DNA of 64,000 bases, from the NCBI GenBank assembly GCA_002179805.1, contig NAVB01000201.1, positions 28,682 through 92,681 of the forward strand. The letters are read 5' to 3'. Made by a program: the position numbers and the translations under genes. Below, one piece after another: positions 12,543-21,667 of this stretch; position 1 is the stretch's first letter; each line of letters opens with the position of its first letter. Origin of the DNA: Acanthamoeba lenticulata. Taxonomy: Eukaryota > Discosea > Longamoebia > Acanthamoebidae. Below the pieces are notes generated by a model, which saw nothing but the letters and a program-made list of their open reading frames with translations, did not search any database and was not told the origin of the DNA.

Positions 12543-13067
12543 TTACACCACGAGACGCCTTTCCATCCACAGCAAGTTGTGGCCCTTTTCCACTTCCGTA
12601 GCGAAAGTGATGAACCGGAAGCCGCATCGCTCGTAGAAGCCTCGCTTGTCTTGCTCGCAGGTCAGGTAGAGGCTGGTCATTCCAAACGTTGCCCCAGCCA
12701 AGCGTGCCAGCTCTTCTACGATGCGTCGACCCAGCCCCTTGGCTCGGTGTGTCCGGTCGACGATGAGAAGGGTGAGTAGCCCTGCGTCCTCGCCTACACT
12801 GCTCAGTTCCCCGTGGGGTGCCCCATCAAAGGCCTCGAGGCAAGCGTGGCCCAAGACCTGGTCCTCGCCTTCAATAAGCAGCAAGATGAGCGGTAGGCAA
12901 AGCTCATCCAGAGGCTCCGCTTGGGTAAAATCTAAACTCACGGCTGACATGTCCCACTCCTGAGCCAAAAGGTCTTTTACCTGGCCGCACAGGTGCGGCA
13001 CGCCGAGCAGCGAGACGAACCTCTGCCCTTGCGGCATCAGGAGCGATGGGATTTTGATATTTGGCAT
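12543..13067 (-). CDS. GNAT N-acetyltransferase, NAA80-like (putative actin N-terminal acetyltransferase)
   Basis: A complete intronless 174-residue protein from the ATG at 13067 (MPNIKIPSLLMPQG). It has the GNAT fold: strand beta4 with LLTLLIVDRTHRAKGLGRR, where RAKGLG is the acetyl-CoA pyrophosphate-binding R/QxxGxG motif, then RIVEELARLAGATFG and LYLTCEQDKRGFYERCGF in the beta5/alpha4 region. The front part (LCGQVKDLLAQEW, LPLILLLIEGEDQVLGHACLE) resembles NAA80/NAT6, which in animals acetylates the processed N-terminus of actin. The acetyltransferase call is firm; the NAA80 assignment is inference from overall pattern. Its stop is 9 bp from the stop of the convergent acidic-protein gene. 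Confidence 0.75.
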   Translation of the reverse strand: MPNIKIPSLLMPQGQRFVSLLGVPHLCGQVKDLLAQEWDMSAVSLDFTQAEPLDELCLPLILLLIEGEDQVLGHACLEAFDGAPHGELSSVGEDAGLLTLLIVDRTHRAKGLGRRIVEELARLAGATFGMTSLYLTCEQDKRGFYERCGFRFITFATEVEKGHNLLWMERRLVV

Positions 13068-13107
13068 TTATTTTTCTTTTACAAATTAAAAGAGAAAAAA
13101 GCCCTTT

Positions 13108-13724
13108 TCAGTTGTGTGAGAAGAAGCCCACCGGCAGCGCGTGGATGAAGAGAGCGAAGAGAACGATGGCAGCGTACTTCCACAGGAACTTGTAGCGGAA
13201 GAACACGGTGTAAGTGTAATACACGATGACGATGTGGATGTAACACCCGACCGTGATGAAGAGGGAAAGGACAGCGAGCAGCGCCACAACCACTGCCTTT
13301 TCCTCCACAGTTCCGTTCCACCGAAATTGCTTAAATTGTAGCGTCATGTCGTAGAGAGCTCGCTTTTGGGGGTCCTTGAGTGTCTGATACGCTGAGCGGC
13401 CACATGCAGTCAGTCGGGAGCTCTGCCTGGCGCGTCTGGCGGAAAAACGGCCTGCGTACCTTCAACAACCTCCTGGAAGCGGACTGAAGCTTCGTCCTGC
13501 TTGGCTTGGCTCAGGTGAGTGAACTTGTCGGGGTGCATTTCCAGCGTCTTTACGCGGAAGACGCGCTTCAGTTCGGCCAGCGTAGCATTGCGCTCCACTC
13601 CGAGAACCTGATACAACGTCATGTGGGCATTGTTCTCATTACTTTCGCCAAATATGGCGAACGCAGCTCCACAAAGAACCAGGACGACCACAAGCAATGC
13701 CAAGGCGCTCTTCGTCCTGTCCAT
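13108..13724 (-). CDS. membrane-anchored DnaJ (J-domain) protein
   Basis: A J-domain co-chaperone, probably of the ER or endomembranes. I chose the ATG at 13724 because it opens a signal-anchor (MDRTKSALALLVVVLVL); in-frame ATGs at 13838 and between lie on a polar leader. The J domain reads TLYQVLGVERNATLAELKR, with HPDK in the loop, then FQEVVE joined across a GTACGC...CAG intron (about 13396-13459) to AYQTLKDPQKRALYD. A C-terminal part follows with two hydrophobic segments (VVVALLAVLSLFITVGCYIHI; YAAIVLFALFIHALPVGFF), ending FFSHN. About 182 residues. The HPD motif, essential for Hsp70 stimulation, is intact. Confidence 0.85.
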
Positions 13725-13868
13725 CTCTTCGGCACGGGTACAAAAGAGCGGGAAACGGGCCGGCAAGAGAAATGACTCATGCATTTTCTCTTTTATTTCA
13801 ATTGTTTCTTCTCTTGGCCGTTTACTTTTTCTCTGCATACCCGAGCATCAACAACAGTAACTCAAAAG

Positions 13869-14948
13869 ATGTCGAGGGCGGCCGATATGCAGTGCCACCG
13901 GTGTGGCCGTATGGGACACACTGCCAAAAACTGTTCACGCCCGCCGGATTGCTTTCGGTGTGGGCAGTCGCACTATGCGCGCGATTGCCCATCAGCCCCG
14001 CGACCAGCATGCTATAAATGTGGACGCACAACGCACTTTGCCCGCGATTGTCCCGTGGGCATCAATTGCCACAAATGCGGGCAGCAAGGCCATTTTGCCA
14101 AGGATTGCACTGTGGAGCAGCGAAGGCGAGATCGTATGATTCCCTCCTCCGGGGAGGGATGCATTTTTGTCATTCATCCTTATTTTCTTTGGCTGATGTG
14201 ATTCAACGTCTAACCTTCCCCTTGGCCTACAGGGAGGCCCATGGCGCCCGAGATCACCGCCAGTCAGCTGCCGCCGGTGATATGCTCAGCTTGCAACCGA
14301 CGAGGCCACGACGCCTCGCGCTGCACCTCGGGCGAGATACAAGAGTTTGATGACTTTAAAGGTGCGTCGTCGCGGCGCTCTCTCTCTCTCTCTCTTTCTC
14401 TCTTGCACAACTCGCTCTCCACGCCTCGGCTCCGTGCCGTGCTGTGCCGCGCTTGTGCTCTGGCTCACTCGCCTTGGGCTCCTGCTCTCCTCCCCGTCAC
14501 AGACTCGCTCGTGCTCCCCGACCTGCTGGGCCAGACCACCAAGCGGAAGCAGCCTGTGGTGGCGACGCCAGACGAGGATAAGAAGACGGACAAGAAGCGA
14601 AAGGTCACCACGCAGATCCTGATCATCTCCAAGAAGAAGGGCGTGGCGCCCGAGCCCAGCGCGCCCAAGCAGGAGGAAGAGACCAACAACGAGGGAACAG
14701 AAGAAGAGCAGGGAAGTGGTGGAGGCCTCTTCTCTCTCTTGGCCGACTACGGGGACAGCGACGACGACGACGAGGAGCAAGCGGTCACAACACCAACTAC
14801 AAGCACAGCGGCCGACGATGCGGCCCGAGCACAGGCCAACGGCTCGCGAGAGGGCGAGGAGGAGAATGGAGGGGACAACGCCAGCAGCAGTAGTGGTGCT
14901 CACGAGGCGAGCCAGCCCGCCGCTGAGGTGGAGGTTGGAGCCAAGTAA
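13869..14948 (+). CDS. five-knuckle CCHC zinc-finger protein (CNBP/GIS2-like) with acidic tail
   Basis: A putative single-stranded nucleic-acid-binding protein. From the ATG at 13869, four knuckles follow in one exon: CHRCGRMGHTAKNC, CFRCGQSHYARDC, CYKCGRTTHFARDC and CHKCGQQGHFAKDC. A fifth (CSACNRRGHDASRC) sits in exon 2 and a basic/acidic tail in exon 3. Knuckle 2 is one residue shorter than CX2CX4HX4C and knuckle 3 lacks the usual Gly before His. The tail has a likely NLS (KKTDKKRKV), then LFSLLADYGDSDDDDEEQ and Ser/Glu-rich sequence to the stop at 14948. Intron 1 is about 14134-14230. Intron 2 (about 14361-14502) contains a CT-rich polypyrimidine run. Confidence 0.82.
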
Positions 14949-15177
14949 GAAGCAACAACAACAACAATAAAACGTGGTCTACACACAACCGTTCCTCTTG
15001 TTCTCTTTTCACACGCCAACTGGCGACAAGACAACCTGGCGTTGCGGGGCGGCAGCTTGTCGCCGGTTCCCCCGCTTTTACCGAAAGGCGCTTCTCACCA
15101 GCCCACAGAACCGTTCTGGACCAGGCGCTGGAGGAAGAGGCAGCAGCCCACAGAAATCACAACACATAGGCTCAAAG

Positions 15178-16577
15178 ATGGATGCAACAAAGGAAGTGTG
15201 GCGCTCTCTGTCTGAAAAGTGGACTGGGACACTCACCAGCAAGCAAGAATGGCCTGAAACGGATTCAGCAGCAGCATCTTCTGTCTCTTCTCCTTCAGCT
15301 GCGTGGGATGCGCAACAGCCCATGTCGTTCAAACCATCGTCGGCAGCCTTAACAGCGCCTTCCCTCCTTTCAAGCATCAAATCTACAGCCGCACACTCGC
15401 TGACAGCAGTCAAGATGGCAGCGGCCACAGTCACTGGGTCGGCCTACTCGCGGACCTCAGTCGTCGAGGGCGAGATCATCAAGGCTGGCTACGTGATCAG
15501 CATCTCCGGCTGGCAAGCCATGTGGCCTGGCCTCAACGTGCTCGAGCTCACAACAACTGGCCTTCGCCTGCTCGTGCGGCCTCTCATAGCAAATCAATCA
15601 ATGCGCTACTTGGGAGTAGTACTGACCACTACTTTACACACAGAATGAAGAAAGGCAAGAGGTCAAGGCGGACATGCGGCTGGCGGCCGTGGCTGAGGTA
15701 AGCCTCCATGAGCACAACCCCATCCAGTTCATCGTGCGCGGCTCAAGCACCTGGACCCTCGAGTGCCGCGACGTGCGCGACGCCGCCGACTGGGTCGCCA
15801 CCATCCAGTACGTGCGGCTCGCATGTGACATGAGCGTGTGTCGAGGATTGACCCACCCGGGGGCGCCTTTGCAGGAACGCCATGAACGAGCACCACTGCG
15901 GCCTCGATGGCGCGAAGCCGATCAGCCCGCTGGCTATGCGGCGCTCACGCGCGTCCACGGCCCCGGCCCCAGTCATGCCTCCGCGCCGCTCCAGCACCGC
16001 CGCCGTCGCCACTGGAGGCTCTGGGTTGGGTTCCACTTCGCCGACGTGGTCGTCCCCGTCGTCGTCGCCGCCCGCCAAATCGTCACTTTCGATGTCGTCG
16101 CTCCCGTCGATCGACGCGCCGCTGGAAATGAGCTTCGCCTTTGACGCCCAACGCGACGCCGCAACAACGACCCAAGCCAGTCCAGACCTGTTGTTGGGCA
16201 GCGGGTCGGAGCCGTCTGGGTCCATAAAGATCGCGCTGCCGCTGTCTCCTTCGTCGGCATCGACAACCGGCAAGAGGCAGCGGGCCCACACCTACGGCGT
16301 AGCTGCGCCGATGACGCCCACCAGCGGCTCGGCGTCCCGCCTGCGCTCGCCCACCATCTCGCGGACGACCTCGACCGAGCGGAGAGCCACCGCGCCCACA
16401 GCTCCCTTGTCACGAGACGCACAGACTGCGTGGGACCCATTTGGCGAGGCCTTTGCCTCGCCGCTGTCTCCGCTCGCGCCCGCTTCCTCGTCGTCGCAGC
16501 ACGTGCCCGCAGTGCCTTCGCCTGCAAGCCCGGTGGCTCGCTCGGACGACTCCCCCCTGATTGATTTCTTGAGCTGA
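15178..16577 (+). CDS. PH-domain protein with Ser/Pro-rich tail and endocytic-type short motifs
   Basis: From the ATG at 15178 a Ser/Ala-rich leader precedes a pleckstrin-homology-like domain split by introns: VVEGEIIKAGYVISISGWQ, LNVLELTTTGLRLL, then HNPIQFIVRGSSTWTLEC and RDAADWVATIQ, whose last helix carries the invariant PH Trp. The final exon is a long disordered Ser/Thr/Pro/Ala-rich tail. Near its end are WDPFGEAF, a DPF motif of the kind that binds the AP-2 appendage, and DDSPLIDFLS, which resembles a clathrin-box-like LIDFL. These short motifs are seen; their function is inferred. The PH domain would suggest phosphoinositide or membrane binding. Confidence 0.72.
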
Positions 16578-16929
16578 TGAAACGGTTGGTCCTCTACTAC
16601 GCGATGATGAATCGGTGCAGCAAAGACTTGTTGTTGGCAGTTTCTGGGAGGTTGAGCAGCACGCCAAGAAGACCAACTTGTCGACGTGCTGGTTGTTTCA
16701 GTCGACCCTAATCGTGACGTGGTCAGATAGGTGTCATCATCGAAGTTAGGGACAGTGAGCAGATGGCAGAAGAAGCCTTGTGGTGGAGCAGTTCTTCCCC
16801 ATGGCTTCCCATATAGCCTTCTGCAGAAATCCAACAGTTCCATGAAAGGAAATCCACGACATGGCGTAGGGCTGGCGTGCTCACTCCCAGCATCGTCTTC
16901 GTAGCTGTAGCATATTTTCTTTTATTCTT
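16578..16929. other. intergenic, no feature seen
   Basis: About 350 bp between the PH-domain stop and the end of the retroelement homology. Short open frames exist on both strands but none has recognisable protein character. It may hold the PH-gene 3' UTR and the lost 3' part of the element. Confidence 0.5.
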
Positions 16930-18649
16930 TTTTACCGCCACATCCTTTCCTTCCTTCCGTACAAAGACTCTCGCCAGAAACGCAGGGCGCCACTAGCACC
17001 GGCACTTCCGCCGCTACTCCAACAGATGGACTGCCCCGAATCGGTCCCCAGCACTGCCCACATCTCCTTGCGGTGAATTCGCCACTCGCGCTCCTCCTCC
17101 GAGAAAGCTCCACGCGCCTCCTGGCAGCACTCCGGCAAGCATCCGCCCCAGCCATAGCCAGAAGCGTTGGTCTGGACCGTCAGCACCCTCGAGGGGCGCC
17201 AGATAGGCGCCCCCTGCCGCCGCCGCATATTTGCCCGCAGGAAACGCAAGTCCGCCCTCGCCTCGCTTGCCGCAACGCGTAGACCGCGCCCGCCACTCAG
17301 GCCAGCTCCCTCCGCGTTCTCCACGGCTGATCGTTTTCGGCGCACAGCTCCTCGGCCTTCCGCAGCTTGTCCTCCGGCGCCTTGAACAAGCCGTTCTTCA
17401 GGTCGACCACGAGGCCCAGCACCTCCGCCTCCTGCGTAGGCTCCCAGCAGCCCTTGGTGGGCTCGCGCACCCAGCCCAGCTGCTCCAAGAGAGGGGCTAT
17501 CAGCCTGTCGCGCACTAGGAGCAGCTCCTCCTTCGTGGCTGCCAGCACCACGAAGTCGTCGAGGTAGGCCGTCACGAAGACGCCCTTCTCCCGCCACGCC
17601 CGGAGCATGCAGCGCACTATCTTGGTGAATGCCCATGGCGAGAGCCGTAGGCCGAACGGCAAAACCCGGTACCGGAACCAGCGCCTGCCCACTTGAAAGC
17701 CTAGCATGGCCCGCGTCTCCTCCTCCATGGACATGTGGTGGTAGCCTTGCGCGAGATTGAAGGTGATCATCCACCACCCTGTCCCCGCAAGCCTTGCCAG
17801 TGAGGCCAACCCCTTGAACTTGCACCGCCGCTCCGCCAAGGCCGAGTTGATCGCCCGCATGTCGATCACCAGGCGCCCTTCTTCGCCACCAAGAACACCG
17901 GCGAGATGTACTTGATGCCTGGAGGCCGCTCGTCGCCCTCGCCCATGGACTCCACCGCCTGGTGGCGCAGCAGGCGGTCGAGCTCCTTCTTGAGCCACTC
18001 CACCTGCTCGCCGTTGAACTCGTAGACCCGCGTGTCCTCCGTGACCAACCGGATCAACATTGCTGGCAAGCCCTGAGCAATCCACGCCAGCACCTGCTCG
18101 GTGGCCCCGATCTTCTTCCATTCCTCCACTCACTGCTTGAGCCGTCCCACCACGCAAATCTCCTCCCCCAGCACCGCCGGGCACGCGTGTCTGTCTTCCA
18201 CGTTCCCATTGGGTGCCACTGGCTCCACTAGCACTGGCTGCTCCACCACGCGCTGCACCTCCTCGTGCTGCACCTCCTTGTGCGCCATCTTGCCGCCTAC
18301 CACCACGCACTCCTGCTCCTCGTTCCTCCCAACCACGCCCACCACGTCCTCCACTTGCACCACCACGGCCTCCTCCACTGGCGGCACTATTGCTGGCCTG
18401 CCCCAAAGCGCTTGGGGCAGTCTCGCACAAAGTGGCCCACGTCGCCGCACAGGAAGCAGTTCCGGCTGTCCTGGCCGCCGCGCTGAGCTGCCGATCCTCT
18501 GCCGCTCCTGCTTGTCGGGTGGGCAGCCACTTGGGGGAAGGCGGCAGCTGGGCTTGACCCCCACCCTGCAGTGGCACCCTCCTGCATCATGCCCCAGCCG
18601 GCCAGGCTGGTCAATCCCCACCTGCTGGCGCAGCCCACCTCCATTGCCT

Positions 18650-18659
18650 GGGGGGGGGG
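18650..18659. repeat. ten-base G run at a composition boundary
   Basis: An uninterrupted run of ten G on the plus strand inside the gag/zinc-knuckle part of the retroelement. It sits within about 100 bp of the switch from ordinary CpG content (17-18.6 kb) to almost none (18.7-21.18 kb). Confidence 0.7.
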
Positions 18660-18749
18660 CTGTAGCTGGGACCCCCAGCCCCCACTCCAGCTGCTCACAC
18701 TGTCCCTTTGGCGAAACCCCTGTGGCTGCCAGCCCTCCTTGGACACCAA

Positions 18750-19402
18750 CTTCCTTGCGCTGGCAATCTCATCAGCAAACTCATCTAAAAAACTGCCCAC
18801 ATCACATTTCAGCTTCACCACCACCAACCAGCTCTCCCACTCACCAGTGACAACCTGCACTCCTCACCACTTAATCTCATCCAATGCTTCCTTGACCACC
18901 TTGCACAACTCAACAAGATCATCCACATCTGCACCAGACAGGATTCACCCCACTCACACAATGAAGTCATGTTGCATGACATTTCAAACTTGATCTCCAG
19001 CCACATCTTCTCTACTTCCATTTGCCATTTGAGTTGATTGTATGAAGTTGTCAGCTGCCCCACTTCTGCCAAGAGAGACTTCCTTGTACTGGCAATCTTG
19101 TTGGTGAACTTGTTTAAAAAACTGCCTGTGTTGTGTTTCAGCTTTGCCGCCACTGACCAGCTCTCCTGCTTGCCAGTGACAACCTGTGCTCCTTGCTGCT
19201 TGATCTCATCCAATGCTTCCTTGACTGCCTTGTGCAACTTGATGAGATTGTCCATGTCTGTGCTGGACAGGATTTGCCCCATTTGCATGATGAAGTTGTA
19301 CTTGTACTGGTTGTGTGATATTTCAAACTTAATCTCCAGCCACATCTTCTCTGCCTCTGTTTGCTACTTGAGCTGATTGTATAAAGTTGTCAACTTCTGC
19401 CA
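18750..19402. repeat. two-copy tandem direct repeat, about 329 bp unit, in retroelement gag
   Basis: Copy 1 is about 18750-19078 and copy 2 about 19079-19402. They align throughout; copy 2 lacks about 8 bp near its end. On the minus strand both encode related segments (ESWLVVVKLKCDVGSFLDEF against ESWSVAAKLKHNTGSFLNKF), so the duplication is of coding gag sequence. Differences are mostly CA in copy 1 against TG in copy 2 at the same place. Confidence 0.88.
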
Positions 19403-20262
19403 AAAAAAACTGATCTACAACTTGGTCACTCTCCATAGCCTTGCACAAGAGCTCCCCAAGCTGCTTGGCCTGGCTGGTGGAAAAGACTTCTTGCAATTGC
19501 CTCTGATTGCACTGTTTTTACACCTTTGCCAGGCTGTCAGCTTGCCCTTGCTTGATGTCCTCCTTTTCAGGCTCCTCCTCTTTGCTATCCATGTCTTCCT
19601 CCTTGTTGAACTCCTTTTTGTCCTCCTCCTCCTTGTCCTCCTGGTCACCCAGGCTATCTTGTCACTGTTTCTTTGCCCCCTGCCTACCAGGGGCCCTTGG
19701 TGCCACCCTGCCCTGACCACTAGCTGCAAAGGCGCCCCCAGTAGCATCCAGCTGCTTGTCTTTCCATATTGGATTTTTGCCTTCTGCAGCATGCCCAGTA
19801 TCTCCAAATTGATGGTCAGCAGCTGGATATGTGATGCTTCCTGCTGCCTTGTTGATGTGGTAACCACTGCAGGTGTAGATGTGTTGCCATCCTTTAGGGC
19901 ATCCTCTGGTTGCATAACTGTGCAGATGTGCTGTCCTATCAGGTGCATATAGTTGAGGCCCCTCTCAACCACTCATGTGACCATTCTCCTCAACTTTGTG
20001 CCTGCACCAGCTCCACTCCCATCAGCATCAGCTCTCTTTCCCAAGGCAGTCACTACCTTTCATGTGTTTTTTGCTGAAAGGTTCAATGACCTCATGATGC
20101 TTCTCATGCCCTCTGGGGAGAGTGAAGAACCTTAACAGCTTTCCATGGGCCTGGGTAAGGACCCCAGTGTGGGCCAGCAATTTTGTACAGAAATTAATCT
20201 TGTGAAGTTGTAATTTTAGTGCTTCAGCCACATGCAATATAATATACTATTTTGATTTGAAT

Positions 20263-21180
20263 TTAGAGGTTGGTGGCAATATTGGTGTCAGAGAGAGCAG
20301 AGACAGTGTACAAATCCTGACTCTCAAGGAGCATGAATGAGACACCGCCACCCATGGAGATGTGTATGACTTTGTCCATGGTGCCTTGTTGTTCCACCAG
20401 TGTGGCCATGTCACTACCACCTGCCACAGAAAACAACATCATCAGCCTTTAAAACAGTCATCTATGAACTCACCAACATAGTGCTGTTTTTGGTGGCCTT
20501 GAAGATGGTTGAAAAGGGGTCTTTGGAGCCTTTAGCAAAAGCTGGGAACTCAAAGATACTGGTAGGTCCATTCCAGACAATGGTTTTAGCATGGAAGACC
20601 ACCTTGCAGAAGAGTTCATAGCTCTTGGGGCCAATATTGAGGCCCTGCCAGCTGTTGGGGATGCCCTCAGTATTGGTTGCAGCACCCACCTGGGTGTCCT
20701 TGCTGAACTTGTTGGTGGTCATGTTGTCCATGGGGAAGTGGAGCTTGATGCTGTTTTTCTTGGCCTTGGCCATGATGTCTTTATCTTGGCGCTGCCTTTG
20801 TCAATGATGGACTTGCTGATCTTGACACCATAGACCACTTTCCTTCCTTGTCCACACTGGAGCCCTCCTCCTCAATGTGGAAGCGCAAGTTCTCCAGCAG
20901 GACAACCTCGCCTGTTGTGGCAAGGCCCAGCTGAGCATGTTAGTCCTCTGTTGACACAAAAGCATGCAGCAGTTGATGGGAGGGTCATACCACACTTGAG
21001 GTTGGCACAAGCCTGCTCAACCTAGGGGCCCACACAATCCTCTAGGAACTTGATGTCCCTTCAAAAAAAAAGGGACAAAGATAGATTAACAGTAGATCAG
21101 TGCAAAAACAAGATTGGTCATACTTGTCAAGGAACTTGCTGAAGACTTTAGCAACAGGGTAGAGTTGGAGCACCTATTCT
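20263..21180 (-). pseudogene. phosphoglycerate kinase pseudogene (non-processed, internally deleted)
   Basis: Minus-strand similarity to PGK in order: SLHPVAKVFSKFLDK, then after an intron RDIKFLEDCVGP, VEQACANLKCG, VVLLENLRFHIEEEG; later DIMAKAKKN, GIPNSWQGLNIGPKS, AKTIVWNGPTSIFEFPAFA and ISMGGGVSFMLLES near the end. Breaks: an in-frame TAG after DCVGP, a frame change near 20780, and loss of roughly the middle 100 or more residues between FHIEEEG and the segment around DIMAKAKKN. The N-terminal part upstream of 21180 is missing. Two intron-like gaps with GT and AG ends are retained (about 20421-20473 and about 21062-21127), so it arose by DNA duplication and not from mRNA. It shares the near absence of CpG with the adjoining retroelement. 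Confidence 0.85.
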
Positions 21181-21333
21181 CCACTCCAACTTTCCGGCAG
21201 ATTCTGCTGATGCATCACCCAAGCACCCTTGACTCGGCGCAGGTGGTGCACGCAACGACGAGGAACGCGTCTTTTCACGCTGCGTGAAAGAAACATACAA
21301 GAGGTTGTTTTGGGGAAGGCACGCTGCACCACA

Positions 21334-21618
21334 TCATCTGCGAGTGCGGCCCCGCGGTGTGGTCGCCCTGTGCGTGATGGGCAGCTCCTCCTCGCCCTCG
21401 TCCTCCTCCTCTTGCTCGCTCTGGGGCTTCTGCTTGCTGCTGCCCTTGCCCTTGCTCCCGGAGGCCTTGCTGCCGGCCTTGGCCTTGGTGGCCCGCGTCT
21501 TCGTCGCTTTCTCTTCTTCTTCTTCTTCTTCCTCTTCCTCCTCTTGCTCTGACTTGTCCTCAGCTTCCTCCTCTTCTTGCGCTTTTCGGCTGCGGGAGGT
21601 ACAAAATTTATTCCACAT
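21334..21618 (-). CDS. Glu-rich and Lys-rich low-complexity fragment, doubtful gene or exon
   Basis: An open frame from an ATG at 21618 encodes a long Glu run, then KATKTRATKAKAGSKASG and GSKGKGSSKQKPQ, another acidic stretch, and ends RTTPRGRTRR-like. The first codons lie over an AT-rich stretch ending CCTCCCGCAG, which looks like a 3' splice site, so this may be a last exon of a minus-strand gene instead of an independent one. The reverse strand over the same bases is also open because of the (GAR)n composition. It abuts the end of the PGK pseudogene, and a gene tail cut by the duplication is possible. Confidence 0.3.
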   Translation of the reverse strand: MWNKFCTSRSRKAQEEEEAEDKSEQEEEEEEEEEEEKATKTRATKAKAGSKASGSKGKGSSKQKPQSEQEEEDEGEEELPITHRATTPRGRTRR

Positions 21619-21667
21619 TTTCGCAAATTAAAAATGTACATAACAAGAGCACGGTGGACACCGAGGG

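Larger units (their letters stand above)
16930..20010 (-). mobile_element. decayed DIRS-like retroelement (gag, zinc knuckle, reverse transcriptase, RNase H)
   Basis: Read on the minus strand, in order: a charged, coiled-coil gag-like region (about 19970-18700), a CCHC knuckle (CFLCGDVGHFVRDC near 18450), reverse transcriptase (about 18130-17300) and RNase H (about 17250-16950). RT blocks include KYISPVFLVAKKG, GRLVIDMRAINSAL, YRVLPFGLRLSPWAFTK and YLDDFVVLA. The thumb segment EPTQEAEVLGLVVDLKNG and an RNase H with VQTNASGYGWGG and REWRIHRKEMWAVL are typical of DIRS-like elements. It is not functional. The frame breaks after VAKKG (about 17880) and again near 17300. The motif A Asp is Asn (ITFNLAQGY), and the first RNase H Asp is also Asn. 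No tyrosine recombinase or terminal repeats were seen, so both ends look lost. A gypsy-like assignment is the alternative. Confidence 0.82.
18721..21180. other. CpG-depleted block
   Basis: By eye I find about seven CG dinucleotides in roughly 2.46 kb at near 50% GC, where more than a hundred would be expected at random. Single 60-base lines of flanking genes often hold five or more. The block covers the upstream half of the retroelement and the PGK pseudogene, and is correspondingly rich in TG and CA. It stops near 21185-21240, where CG becomes common again. This is the signature of old methylated-CpG deamination. Confidence 0.85.

Noticed and set aside
18101..18850. Plus-strand 249-codon frame over the retroelement
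   Set aside because: Ser/Thr/Pro-rich shadow of the minus-strand gag and RT sequence.
16930..20010. Endogenous virus interpretation of the RT region
   Set aside because: RT, RNase H and zinc-knuckle order with DIRS-like motifs and no envelope or capsid signature fits a retrotransposon better.
20028..20237. 70-codon minus-strand frame between the PGK pseudogene and gag
   Set aside because: It is open but has no recognisable family and lies in CpG-decayed DNA; too little to call a gene.
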